From Paramecium pentaurelia (taxonomy: Eukaryota; Ciliophora; Oligohymenophorea; Peniculida; Parameciidae): a stretch of 64,000 nucleotides of DNA. Positions 40,161 through 52,507 of this stretch are shown here, piece by piece. The translations under genes and the position numbers were made by a program. The notes under the pieces were generated by a model. That model was not told the origin of the DNA, did not search any database, and worked only from the letters and a program-made list of their open reading frames with translations. The DNA lies in assembly GCA_905183005.1 (NCBI GenBank), contig CAJJDO010000118.1, positions 229,073 through 293,072 on the forward strand. Direction: 5' to 3'. Every line of letters starts with the position of its first letter. Within the stretch, counting starts at the first letter, position 1.

Positions 40161-40609
40161 TGAAATTATTAGTGGGGGAGTACTCTTATAAATACCGAAC
40201 ATTAAATTTGGCAATAGTATCATTTAAAGTCAAAATTAATTAAGATGAGAAGAAATATTAATTCTCTTATTATTAACGTAATACATTCCAAAATATCAAC
40301 AATATTTGTTCCATAATTAGTTTAGAAATGCTTTGGATAATAGAAGAGTTGGAAAGCCATATCATAATACAAGAATATTACATTATCTTAAACTTTGAAA
40401 AAATAAGTTTTTTTTTACTTAGAAATGTTTTTATAACACTAAAAGCGAGGTAAAAATACAATAAATAGGAAATTAAAGAAAAACTAGATTTAGATTAAAA
40501 TTTGTGTATATATATTAAATTGAAATGTTAAGTGAAATTCTTGAAATAATGGAGAGACATTGTCTGTCCAGATTTATTTCTGAACTAAAAAATTATCTAT
40601 CAAAATTAA

Positions 40610-41617
40610 TTGTTTCTATTGAATATTCATTGATTGAATTTCTTCTAGCAAAATTCTAATTTAATAAGTTAAGTATGCCTATTTAGTTTATTGAATATTG
40701 ATCATTTGGATCAATCTTTAATGATTTCTCAAAATAAATTAGAGCTTCTTTATATTTTTATTAATCTCTTAAACAATCCCCTAAAAATACAATTACGTTA
40801 TACCTTTGCATTAAAGAGAAAATGTATTTTGTGGATTGATGGAAAGAACTTAATCCATTAAGTATAAAGCATCCTCATATTTATTTAACCATCTTTTATT
40901 TGATTTAATTAATAATATGTGATTAAACATGCACCTATTAATTATCTATAATTACACCTTTATACCATAAGGATTAATGGTTAATAGGATTTTATTGTAT
41001 TGATTTATCTAATATTTATATTGCCTCATTATATTTATCTCCCTAATATAAATCATAACCTAAGGATTAATATAATATGATTACCTTTTTCATATAATTC
41101 ATTAGATAATTTTTTTAAATTATCATGAATCTCATAATAATTAAAATATGATAATTATAATTATTCATATAAATTATTAAATGAATGAGTTAGTTTTTTT
41201 GTTTATTTTGAAATGATTGTTGTGATTGATTATTTGTATTCAATTAATTTGATGGTTGAATTTAAATAATCATTTAATTATAATGAATTCAAATGTACTA
41301 ATCTTTCCTTCTATAATGAATATTTATATCTGATTCCAATTTTTATTTTTGAAAATGATTGATTCATATTTTCTACAAATGTATTAAGATCATTAATCAA
41401 ATTATCACATTCATTATTTTTACTTTCAATAAAATCCATCAAATTGTTAATTTTTTCAACATCATCAAAATGATCTTTGATGGATTCTTCCTTTTTTAAT
41501 ATATTTAAAACAATTCAATCTAAATTCTGTGCAATATTAGTTGTATTAAACTGTGTCTATTTCATCCTTATGATCATCTTGTTAACATTTTAACTTTAGA
41601 TTTGATTACTAAGTCAT
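40610..41617 (-). pseudogene. B-box/TPR pseudogene, minus-strand copy
   Basis: Reverse complement of the copy at 44785. ATG at 41617, MTQQSNLKLKCQQDDH..., collinear with the intact B-box/TPR protein at 14881. Zinc ligands are lost (VCYNQFC has become VQYNQYC, and the second C of the C-x2-C pair is Y). A one-base shift at the HxxHF site breaks the frame, and the TPR exons carry inserted sequence. The left-hand limit marks where identity with the plus copy's 3' end was followed. Confidence 0.75.
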
Positions 41618-41643
41618 TTTTTTAATATTTTATATCTAATATA

Positions 41644-42337
41644 NNNNNNNNNNNNNNNNNNNNNNNNNNNNNNNNNNNNNNNNNNNNNNNNNNNNNNNNN
41701 NNNNNNNNNNNNNNNNNNNNNNNNNNNNNNNNNNNNNNNNNNNNNNNNNNNNNNNNNNNNNNNNNNNNNNNNNNNNNNNNNNNNNNNNNNNNNNNNNNNN
41801 NNNNNNNNNNNNNNNNNNNNNNNNNNNNNNNNNNNNNNNNNNNNNNNNNNNNNNNNNNNNNNNNNNNNNNNNNNNNNNNNNNNNNNNNNNNNNNNNNNNN
41901 NNNNNNNNNNNNNNNNNNNNNNNNNNNNNNNNNNNNNNNNNNNNNNNNNNNNNNNNNNNNNNNNNNNNNNNNNNNNNNNNNNNNNNNNNNNNNNNNNNNN
42001 NNNNNNNNNNNNNNNNNNNNNNNNNNNNNNNNNNNNNNNNNNNNNNNNNNNNNNNNNNNNNNNNNNNNNNNNNNNNNNNNNNNNNNNNNNNNNNNNNNNN
42101 NNNNNNNNNNNNNNNNNNNNNNNNNNNNNNNNNNNNNNNNNNNNNNNNNNNNNNNNNNNNNNNNNNNNNNNNNNNNNNNNNNNNNNNNNNNNNNNNNNNN
42201 NNNNNNNNNNNNNNNNNNNNNNNNNNNNNNNNNNNNNNNNNNNNNNNNNNNNNNNNNNNNNNNNNNNNNNNNNNNNNNNNNNNNNNNNNNNNNNNNNNNN
42301 NNNNNNNNNNNNNNNNNNNNNNNNNNNNNNNNNNNNN
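41644..42337. other. Assembly gap of 694 N with overlapping flanks
   Basis: The 468 bases before the gap (41176-41643) recur directly after it (42338-42805), starting ATTAAATGAATGAGTTAG. The gap therefore probably has negative length, and the two flanks are the same sequence. Confidence 0.9.
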
Positions 42338-42779
42338 ATTAAATGAATGAGTTAGTTTTTTTGTTTATTTTGAAATGATTGTTGTGATTGATTATTTGTA
42401 TTCAATTAATTTGATGGTTGAATTTAAATAATCATTTAATTATAATGAATTCAAATGTACTAATCTTTCCTTCTATAATGAATATTTATATCTGATTCCA
42501 ATTTTTATTTTTGAAAATGATTGATTCATATTTTCTACAAATGTATTAAGATCATTAATCAAATTATCACATTCATTATTTTTACTTTCAATAAAATCCA
42601 TCAAATTGTTAATTTTTTCAACATCATCAAAATGATCTTTGATGGATTCTTCCTTTTTTAATATATTTAAAACAATTCAATCTAAATTCTGTGCAATATT
42701 AGTTGTATTAAACTGTGTCTATTTCATCCTTATGATCATCTTGTTAACATTTTAACTTTAGATTTGATTACTAAGTCAT
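42338..42779 (-). pseudogene. 5' part of the minus-strand B-box/TPR pseudogene, repeated after the gap
   Basis: Repeats the first about 440 bases of the pseudogene (ATG at 42779), identical to 41176-41617 at an offset of 1162. It is followed on the right by unique sequence leading to the gene at 43811. Confidence 0.75.
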
Positions 42780-43810
42780 TTTTTTAATATTTTATATCTA
42801 ATATATATTCATTCACAAAATATTTCCTCTTAAACATAACTCTTAAAATCATAAAATAATAAGTTAAAGTTTGAAATACCTGGAGATTATTATCTAATTG
42901 CCTCCTTGAATTGCATCATCATTTATTATTATTTATATCTTAAAAGTTACAGCGCTATTACATTCTCAGACTTTAAATAAAAAATAATACCTAAAATAGT
43001 ATTTCCCATAATTTAATTAAAATATGATTGAATTTATTTCTTATATTTTGAGTTCTCTGGATTATGATTATCCATAAATATTTTTCAAATTTATGTTATA
43101 TGGCATATTTTAGATACGCTTTTTTTAATTAATTTGGAGGATGATTTTCGATTTTATTTTATTTCTAATATAGAATTAGTTTATCGAATAACATATCTAT
43201 TTAAATGAGTCCCATTTGTTAATATAATATTTAAATTATTGATGCCTCTTTTTAAATTAACAATAGATATAATCCTTCTTTTTGAAATGGCTAGCTGAAT
43301 TAATAGAATATTGTTTTAATTTAAGTTTTCTTAAGAATTATTAAAGAAAATGATTTTTAATTATTTGCTTTTTCTTCCATTTTTATTTATACATTCTTAA
43401 TAATAAATTGTGACTCATCAAAGTTATATAAGTTTTTAGCAATCTAAGCTGCAATTATCCTCATTGATGCTTGGCTGATCACTTTATTATTTATTATATC
43501 TCAATCAACTATCTTTTTTTTCTTTAACATTATTTATTATATATTCCATCCGATTATATCCTGATTACTAAAATGATCATCATATTTATATATATAAATG
43601 GCTAAGAGTAACTTTTTGTTCAACCAAATATGATACAGTAATTCATCGGTGTTTTCATTGCATGATAAGCTTAAAGTTACTACCAATACCCTTCTTGATT
43701 AGGCAGATAATTTTAGTGATAATGGTATAAATTAATAATTTCCCAATTTATTCTCTATCCTTTTGAATAATTCATATTATGAATATTTAATCAACAAAAA
43801 TAAATTATTA

Positions 43811-44360
43811 ATGAAGAATTAAAATTTAAGCAGTTAAAAAGGATTAAGAAAAAAATATTTAGATACTGAGTTGAATAGATCAAGATCTCCTTTGTACAAA
43901 ATCAACGAATAAAATCCATCTAGTTAGAACCAAACAAATAAAAATTAAAATATTTCAAATTCAAAATAATAAATTAATAAAAGTAAACAAAGCATAAATC
44001 GGGAGAACGATTTCTACCAAATAATAGAAAACTTTACCTATGGATTTTTTGAAAAATAACAATTATTAAATTGTACTTATCAATTAAAAAGAAAGACCCA
44101 GAAAACCAGAAAATGCAAATATATTCAATTAATATCAGTGGCATATTAATTTAACAAAGAAGATTCACATATGGAATGGAAGTGAATTTTAAGATAAAAT
44201 ATAATTCAATCAGAAAAATCATTTTTATAACACGAGGAACCTCATGGTCTCACCTCATCACCCCAATTCCTCACCGTCAGGAACTTATTTCATCGACCTG
44301 CTGGAGGCCGATAAAATAAAAATTAATTATATTTTTTATAACATAAAATAATATTATTGA
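43811..44360 (+). CDS. Unknown 175-aa protein with a GC-rich second exon
   Basis: ATG at 43811 (MKNQNLSSQKGLRKKYLD...). A 22-nt GT...AG intron at 44138-44159 joins the first exon to KKIHIWNGSEFQDKIQF and then SPHHPNSSPSGTYFIDLLEA, ending YIFYNIKQYY and TGA at 44358-44360; total exactly 176 codons. The first half is low-complexity (N, Q, S, K). The second exon contains the only strongly GC-rich stretch in this area (about 44233-44322), and this splice gives it the most protein-like of its three frames, though the other two frames are also open. No family recognised. It lies in the spacer between the inverted-repeat arms. Confidence 0.45.
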
Positions 44361-44747
44361 TATTGGAATTCAATGCTTTTCAAAAGGTTAGTTTAACAAT
44401 TAATTTTGTAATGTAATAAAATTATGAAAGTATTTGTAGAAAATTAAATTAGTCTTATAACCTCATATATAATAAGATAAAAAGTATTATGGATAAAGAA
44501 AAAGAAAATTATAAAGAAATTAAAAAGTAATAGTCTCTAGCATTCGAGATAATTATATTATTTAGTGAGTAATTTAGTAGATTTATAAACAAATGAAATA
44601 TATTAATTTATTCATTAGTATAAGATATTTATATTACTAATTTAGTTGACAATATAAGTTTGATTAGCTGTTACTCTTTAAACTTGATAAAAAGGATTAG
44701 ACATTATATTGAGTCTTAATAGAATTAGTATGATATATATTAAGGTA

Positions 44748-46231
44748 GTGAATGAATATATATTAGATATAAAATATTAAAAAAATGACTTAGTAATCAA
44801 ATCTAAAGTTAAAATGTTAACAAGATGATCATAAGGATGAAATAGACACAGTTTAATACAACTAATATTGCACAGAATTTAGATTGAATTGTTTTAAATA
44901 TATTAAAAAAGGAAGAATCCATCAAAGATCATTTTGATGATGTTGAAAAAATTAACAATTTGATGGATTTTATTGAAAGTAAAAATAATGAATGTGATAA
45001 TTTGATTAATGATCTTAATACATTTGTAGAAAATATGAATCAATCATTTTCAAAAATAAAAATTGGAATCAGATATAAATATTCATTATAGAAGGAAAGA
45101 TTAGTACATTTGAATTCATTATAATTAAATGATTATTTAAATTCAACCATCAAATTAATTGAATACAAATAATCAATCACAACAATCATTTCAAAATAAA
45201 CAAAAAAACTAACTCATTCATTTAATAATTTATATGAATAATTATAATTATCATATTTTAATTATTATGAGATTCATGATAATTTAAAAAAATTATCTAA
45301 TGAATTATATGAAAAAGGTAATCATATTATATTAATCCTTAGGTTATGATTTATATTAGGGAGATAAATATAATGAGGCAATATAAATATTAGATAAATC
45401 AATACAATAAAATCCTATTAACCATTAATCCTTATGGTATAAAGGTGTAATTATAGATAATTAATAGGTGCATGTTTAATCACATATTATTAATTAAATC
45501 AAATAAAAGATGGTTAAATAAATATGAGGATGCTTTATACTTAATGGATTAAGTTCTTTCCATCAATCCACAAAATACATTTTCTCTTTAATGCAAAGGT
45601 ATAACGTAATTGTATTTTTAGGGGATTGTTTAAGAGATTAATAAAAATATAAAGAAGCTCTAATTTATTTTGAGAAATCATTAAAGATTGATCCAAATGA
45701 TCAATATTCAATAAACTAAATAGGCATACTTAACTTATTAAATTAGAATTTTGCTAGAAGAAATTCAATCAATGAATATTCAATAGAAACAATTAATTTT
45801 GATAGATAATTTTTTAGTTCAGAAATAAATCTGGACAGACAATGTCTCTCCATTATTTCAAGAATTTCACTTAACATTTCAATTTAATATATATACACAA
45901 ATTTTAATCTAAATCTAGTTTTTCTTTAATTTCCTATTTATTGTATTTTTACCTCGCTTTTAGTGTTATAAAAACATTTCTAAGTAAAAAAAAACTTATT
46001 TTTTCAAAGTTTAAGATAATGTAATATTCTTGTATTATGATATGGCTTTCCAACTCTTCTATTATCCAAAGCATTTCTAAACTAATTATGGAACAAATAT
46101 TGTTGATATTTTGGAATGTATTACGTTAATAATAAGAGAATTAATATTTTCTTATTATCTTAGTTAGTTTTAACTTTAAATGATACTATTGCCAACTTTA
46201 TTTTTCGGCATTTCTAAGAGTACTCCCCTAC
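44748..46231 (+). repeat. Right arm of the large inverted repeat
   Basis: Reverse complement of the left arm, beginning GTGAATGAATATATATTAGA and ending against the n at 46232. The next contig (46233 on) repeats 44860-45798 and then diverges to a different right flank, so two alternative continuations exist for the same pseudogene. Confidence 0.8.
44785..45800 (+). pseudogene. B-box/TPR pseudogene, plus-strand copy
   Basis: ATG at 44785, homologous along its length to the intact gene at 14881-15969 (for example CTEFRLNC, NQSFSKI, NNLYEQL, then TPR pieces such as ALIYFEKSLKIDPNDQYS). Defects: lost zinc-ligand cysteines, a frame slip near 44928 (CATCAAAGATCATTTTGA) and extra sequence between TPR exons around 45480. 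Some ancestral intron positions are still visible before GDCLRD- and GACL-type sequence. Confidence 0.78.
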
Positions 46232-46232
46232 N

Positions 46233-47171
46233 AACTAATATTGCACAGAATTTAGATTGAATTGTTTTAAATATATTAAAAAAGGAAGAATCCATCAAAG
46301 ATCATTTTGATGATGTTGAAAAAATTAACAATTTGATGGATTTTATTGAAAGTAAAAATAATGAATGTGATAATTTGATTAATGATCTTAATACATTTGT
46401 AGAAAATATGAATCAATCATTTTCAAAAATAAAAATTGGAATCAGATATAAATATTCATTATAGAAGGAAAGATTAGTACATTTGAATTCATTATAATTA
46501 AATGATTATTTAAATTCAACCATCAAATTAATTGAATACAAATAATCAATCACAACAATCATTTCAAAATAAACAAAAAAACTAACTCATTCATTTAATA
46601 ATTTATATGAATAATTATAATTATCATATTTTAATTATTATGAGATTCATGATAATTTAAAAAAATTATCTAATGAATTATATGAAAAAGGTAATCATAT
46701 TATATTAATCCTTAGGTTATGATTTATATTAGGGAGATAAATATAATGAGGCAATATAAATATTAGATAAATCAATACAATAAAATCCTATTAACCATTA
46801 ATCCTTATGGTATAAAGGTGTAATTATAGATAATTAATAGGTGCATGTTTAATCACATATTATTAATTAAATCAAATAAAAGATGGTTAAATAAATATGA
46901 GGATGCTTTATACTTAATGGATTAAGTTCTTTCCATCAATCCACAAAATACATTTTCTCTTTAATGCAAAGGTATAACGTAATTGTATTTTTAGGGGATT
47001 GTTTAAGAGATTAATAAAAATATAAAGAAGCTCTAATTTATTTTGAGAAATCATTAAAGATTGATCCAAATGATCAATATTCAATAAACTAAATAGGCAT
47101 ACTTAACTTATTAAATTAGAATTTTGCTAGAAGAAATTCAATCAATGAATATTCAATAGAAACAATTAATT
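46233..47171 (+). pseudogene. B-box/TPR pseudogene, third assembly copy lacking its 5' end
   Basis: Identical to 44860-45798 at an offset of 1373, starting at the contig edge after the n. After 47171 the sequence (TATATCATTATATATTTTGC) differs from that following 45798, so this contig supplies a distinct right flank. Confidence 0.75.
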
Positions 47172-49983
47172 ATATCATTATATATTTTGCTTATAATTTT
47201 CTATTCTATAAAAAGGAATGGTATACTAATGTGAAAATTTTTAATGATACAAAGATCGACAACATCAATAAAACACAATTATTATTTCTTGAATTAATTT
47301 CTTTAAGCTAAGATCATAATTTTTTACTAAATTAATGTATTTAAGATTGATGAAGAAATGCACATTATTAAAATCCTTGCTAATATAAATATAAGATCCT
47401 GAAATTAAAAATGATTTTTTTAATAAATAATAATTAAATATTAGGATATCATATTATGAAGAATATTTTAAATATATACATAAATAATGTATCTATGTGA
47501 ATTTTAATGGTTCTAATAAGATTAAATAATAGTAAAAGGTTCAATTCAGCATATGATATAATAATAACTTTAAAACATTTCTAGATATAATTTTTCAAAA
47601 AATTAATAAACGTAATTATTGGACTCAATCACAAAGATAAAATAACCTATCAATTTTCTTTACAAACATATATATCTAAAATTTATAGTTTTTATTATAA
47701 ACAATGAATTAAAATAGAACTTATAATTTCAAATTATTTATAATTTGACTTAAACTAACTCCTATAATTATGTATTTTAGAATTCAAGATTGAGCACTTT
47801 ATTAAATCAAATTCTATTAACATTTATATTAAATATGGTAAAAAAATAACTTTTAGTGTTGATTATAAACTTAAAACTAACTTTTCTTTTCCAACTCAAA
47901 AATTGATTTTGTAAATTTTCTTTTTAGAAACTCGTAGCATATCAAGAATTAGGGAACAATTATTATAAGAGGGGCAAGGGCTTAATTATGATATAGAGTT
48001 GATGATTAAGGTCAAAGTGCCAATAACAGGAAGGAGATTAAACCTGCTTTAAGTAATAGGCTCCAACCTTAGATAATAGGATTGGGTGAAAAAAAAATTT
48101 TGGTTAGTACTAGGCGATGGTCAATTGAATATCCTTTAGTACCTAAAATAGCAGGATAGTAATTAAATAAGAATAAAGAGCTCGAATACTATTAGATTTG
48201 CTTGGGCATCTTTTTAACATAAACTCCTCTTATTTTGGTGCATCACAAATGGGCTAACGGTTGATTAATATATCAAATATTTTCAATTTTTAATTTTTAT
48301 AATAAATATATTGAAAAAAAAGATAATAATTGTTTAAATCAACATATAAAATTAAATTATGAAATTTCCTATTTGGAATTTGATTATTAACCAATTTATT
48401 CTTCCTACCAAGACTCGACTTGACCATCGTTTAGCTGAAACTAAGTATTAACAGAAGGTGAAAAGAGCTTATAAATTAGTGTAAGGCTTCAAAATGAAAA
48501 TTCAAAATAAGTTCAGATCTTGTTGTTGAAGTAGCATAAGAGAACAAATTTATTCAATCGGCCTTTAAGATAGTTTTTAACTGAGAAATAAATTTGAGCA
48601 TCCATTTTCCTAATTTATAAATCCTTTTTCCATCCCCTCCTTAAATTTATCACCTTAAAATCTTGTTATTTTTTATATTATTTACTATATAAAATTGTCC
48701 TGAATTCATTAAACAAAAATCTTTGATAAAAAAAATTCTATTGCTTTTTTGAAAAGATAGTATAGAAATCAGTTTTAAGTAATTGTTTATAAACTAAAAT
48801 ACTTTTATAATATCACAATTTCCGTCGTCATTGAAGTATATTTTCGCTTAATTTTTCCAAATACAAATTGTTATCAATATTTGGATGAAAAAATAAATAA
48901 TTTTAAAATATTATTAAATATTTATCTAGCATAACTATATTGGTGTCATTTCCATTTAGCAATATAAGTGTGTGTCTATTTTATATTCAAATTAATATTT
49001 TAAATTTCTAATTATAGTTAAGATTTATTTTTATTTTTAACTAACTTTCAATTACAAAGATTATTATTAAATTATTACTTAGATATCAACTTTTAGACAA
49101 CCTCTCATTAATAAACATATAAGTAATTCACCATATAATTATTCTATTTCAAGGATTAGTGGGATAAATGAATATTTATGTTTTTTCATTAAACTGATTT
49201 ATCTTAATGTACACATATAATATTCTTTATAATTTAAAATTTATTTATATTTGTTTTTAAGTTTGAAGATGAAAGCATTACATTCTTAAAATACAATAGG
49301 GACTATAAAATGTAAGGGTAGAAGTGATGACTTTATTTAGATTATCGTTTATTTTACAAAATTCCGTATATTGTGATTGATTGGCTTGTTGGAAGTGATG
49401 AAATGTAAACTTATTAAACAGAAACAATAATTTAAAGGTCTGATAATAACATAACGATGATTGCGATGCGAATGTATGTCAATAGAATCAGATTGCAGTT
49501 TGAAAGAATAAAAATTTGATGATTTTGACAAAAAATTCTATCTTAATATTGATTAATATTATTTGATTATGGCCTTAATTGAATTCTATTTCAGATAAAT
49601 GATTTTTTTAAGACATAAAATTAATAGAAATATAATTACATATCTGAATGGAACAGTTAAATAAAAATCAGATTCATTTTGTTTTTCATAAATAAATGGG
49701 ATAACAATACAAATTATTCATTTTCCACACTTTGGTTTTTCATTAATTATAAATTAAATGTCTCTTAAGCAAGGCAAATTAGAGAATGAAATTCCATTTA
49801 TATAAAAATTTAGTATTCATAAATTTTTGTTCTCAAATCCAAATTAATTAATTATAAATTTTTATGGGAAACTCTAATCAAATATAAAGGAAATAATAGA
49901 ACAGTAGTTAGACCTCTTAATAGTTTGATTAATTTATCGGAGAAGTCAAAAATTCCTATTTATAAAATGATATGTGTAGAACA
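47172..49983. other. No confident gene; GC-elevated coding-like island about 47930-48530
   Basis: Mostly AT-rich. About 47930-48240 has clearly higher GC. A plus frame open from about 47706 to 48530 gives SISRIREQLLQEGQGLNYD and RLDHRLAETKYQQKVKRAY, while the minus strand around 48100 gives GYSIDHRLVLTKIFF. The DHRL stretch on both strands recalls the SDH motif of LINE-type endonucleases. This may be decayed transposon sequence; I cannot decide the strand or the frame. Confidence 0.3.
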
Positions 49984-50922
49984 ATGAAATTTAATAGCAC
50001 AAATTCATTGTTATTTACTGGAAGCGATAAAAAAATAAAGATTTATGCTTTTCGCAAAGGATTACTATATAAGATTGGTGAATTTTATCACAGCAATTAA
50101 GCATTGACATATTTAAACTGCAATAAAGATACAATTTTAATATCAGGTTGTGATCAAATAATTAAAATAAGATCTTTAATTGGTATAAACAATTCAAAAG
50201 TCTAAAGGAAAATTTAAGTAGATTAAAACAGCTTTAGTTGTTTTGCAATAAGTGAAAAAAATAATTTATTAGTTGCTGGACTTTAAAAACATATTTATTT
50301 TTGGGAAGAAAATGGTTTATGTGTATTAAAATTAGATTTATAAATAATTGATGGATTTGATTGGGTTTACAGTTTAAGTTTTAATGAGTCTTAAAATAAA
50401 ATAATTTCTTGTAATGGAGACCATAACATAACTATAATTTAATAACAAAATAATTAAATATAATAATGGAAAATTGTTTAAATAATAAATATGGATAACT
50501 TTGGAACTTAAGCAATCTTTTTTGGTGATGATTCTTTTGTTATTCACCCTTGGATGAGCAGAACTATGTTTGTTTATAAATTTAATTAATAAAATGATTA
50601 ATTTACCTTATCAAATACATTTCTTATGCAAGGAGAAGGTTAAAATTGTTATTCTTTTATTTCATAATATATACAGTATAGATACATTAAATCTGATCAA
50701 TGTTAAAATTAAAACAAAGCATAGAAGCAATTGTTTATAAAATAAGATAAAAATGAACTTTGTTTGTTTCTAGTAAACAAAAACTAAGAATTATAAATTT
50801 TCTAGAAGGTTAGATTACAGGAAACGTATATTTGGGGAACAATGAGTAATGATGGATTATGGCTAATTGTATGGGAACAAGCTTCAAAATTACTAAAAGT
50901 GATATCTTGTTTTAAATATTGA
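49984..50922 (+). CDS. WD40-like repeat protein, 312 aa
   Basis: Intronless frame of 313 codons from the ATG at 49984 to TGA at 50920-50922. Repeats have the beta-propeller blade character LLFTGSDKKIKIYAFRKG, ILISGCDQIIKIRSL, NNLLVAGLQKHIYFWEENG and KIISCNGDHNITII, that is GSD/GxD turns followed by IKI/IYFW strands. The canonical WD dipeptides are mostly replaced. An upstream in-frame ATG (MCRTM) lies five codons... earlier context is open but less convincing, so the true start could be further 5'. WD40 proteins are interaction platforms; no specific role can be read here. The 3' two-thirds recur at 51427-52004 because of the assembly overlap. Confidence 0.75.
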
Positions 50923-52507
50923 AAAATAAATTACATATTTCAAGATTATATATGATTATTTTAAAATATTTTAGAATTACATAAAACATATTGTTTTTAT
51001 AAGAATAATATCATTATTTAATCTTATTACAAAAGTTAATATTAAACTTAATCTAAAATTTAATTATTCTTAATTAATTTAAGAATTTATTTTCAAATAG
51101 ATAATATTACTTTAAAGATATGAGTTTTCTTGTAGAAGTTTAAATAACGTCATTAAATTAAAAATACATAATAATAATAATTTAATCATATTGAATCTAT
51201 TTGTTTCTTTTGGCTTAGAAGGTTTTGTCTCTATCTTTGAGATATTTTTTTATCTTGACTTAAGTGATGTTTCCATAATATTCATTGATTGCTAGTTCCT
51301 TAGTCTTATTTAATTTCAGAGTTAATTTTAGGAATAAGGTCTTAAAAATAGTGTCGTCTTTTAACAAAAGTAAATGATATATATATTCTATTGGTTTTTC
51401 AGCTAGGGCATTACCTAAAATCAAGNTAATTGATGGATTTGATTGGGTTTACAGTTTAAGTTTTAATGAGTCTTAAAATAAAATAATTTCTTGTAATGGA
51501 GACCATAACATAACTATAATTTAATAACAAAATAATTAAATATAATAATGGAAAATTGTTTAAATAATAAATATGGATAACTTTGGAACTTAAGCAATCT
51601 TTTTTGGTGATGATTCTTTTGTTATTCACCCTTGGATGAGCAGAACTATGTTTGTTTATAAATTTAATTAATAAAATGATTAATTTACCTTATCAAATAC
51701 ATTTCTTATGCAAGGAGAAGGTTAAAATTGTTATTCTTTTATTTCATAATATATACAGTATAGATACATTAAATCTGATCAATGTTAAAATTAAAACAAA
51801 GCATAGAAGCAATTGTTTATAAAATAAGATAAAAATGAACTTTGTTTGTTTCTAGTAAACAAAAACTAAGAATTATAAATTTTCTAGAAGGTTAGATTAC
51901 AGGAAACGTATATTTGGGGAACAATGAGTAATGATGGATTATGGCTAATTGTATGGGAACAAGCTTCAAAATTACTAAAAGTGATATCTTGTTTTAAATA
52001 TTGAAAAATAAATTACATATTTCAAGATTATATATGATTATTTTAAAATATTTTAGAATTACATAAAACATATTGTTTTTATAAGAATAATATCATTATT
52101 TAATCTTATTACAAAAGTTAATATTAAACTTAATCTAAAATTTAATTATTCTTAATTAATTTAAGAATTTATTTTCAAATAGATAATATTACTTTAAAGA
52201 TATGAGTTTTCTTGTAGAAGTTTAAATAACGTCATTAAATTAAAAATACATAATAATAATAATTTAATCATATTGAATCTATTTGTTTCTTTTGGCTTAG
52301 AAGGTTTTGTCTCTATCTTTGAGATATTTTTTTATCTTGACTTAAGTGATGTTTCCATAATATTCATTGATTGCTAGTTCCTTAGTCTTATTTAATTTCA
52401 GAGTTAATTTTAGGAATAAGGTCTTAAAAATAGTGTCGTCTTTTAACAAAAGTAAATGATATATATATTCTATTGGTTTTTCAGCTAGGGCATTACCTAA
52501 AATCAAG
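50345..52507. repeat. Direct copy pair 50345-51425 / 51427-52507 around a single n (assembly overlap)
   Basis: TAATTGATGGATTTGATTGG opens both copies. The left copy ends at the n at 51426, inside the 3' part of the minus-strand gene that continues at 52.5-53.4 kb. Confidence 0.9.
51427..52004 (+). pseudogene. 3' part of the WD40-like gene repeated after the n
   Basis: Identical to 50345-50922 at an offset of 1082. It begins at the contig edge and lacks a start. An overlap artefact, not a real truncated gene. Confidence 0.85.

Larger units (their letters stand above)
40160..42825 (-). repeat. Left arm of a large inverted repeat (with gap inside)
   Basis: From GGGGGAGTACTCTTA near 40175 to about 42825 the sequence is the reverse complement of 44748-46231, apart from the N run and the repeated 468 bases beside it. 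Inner parts look identical. The outer about 100 bases (40175-40260 against 46140-46225) show many substitutions, so both arms are unlikely to be a pure assembly reflection. Confidence 0.8.

Noticed and set aside
44233..44322. Structured non-coding RNA or tRNA in the GC-rich stretch
   Set aside because: A short stem (ATCGACCT...AGGCCGAT) exists, but no tRNA fold is apparent and a small intron makes the stretch the second exon of a full-length frame.
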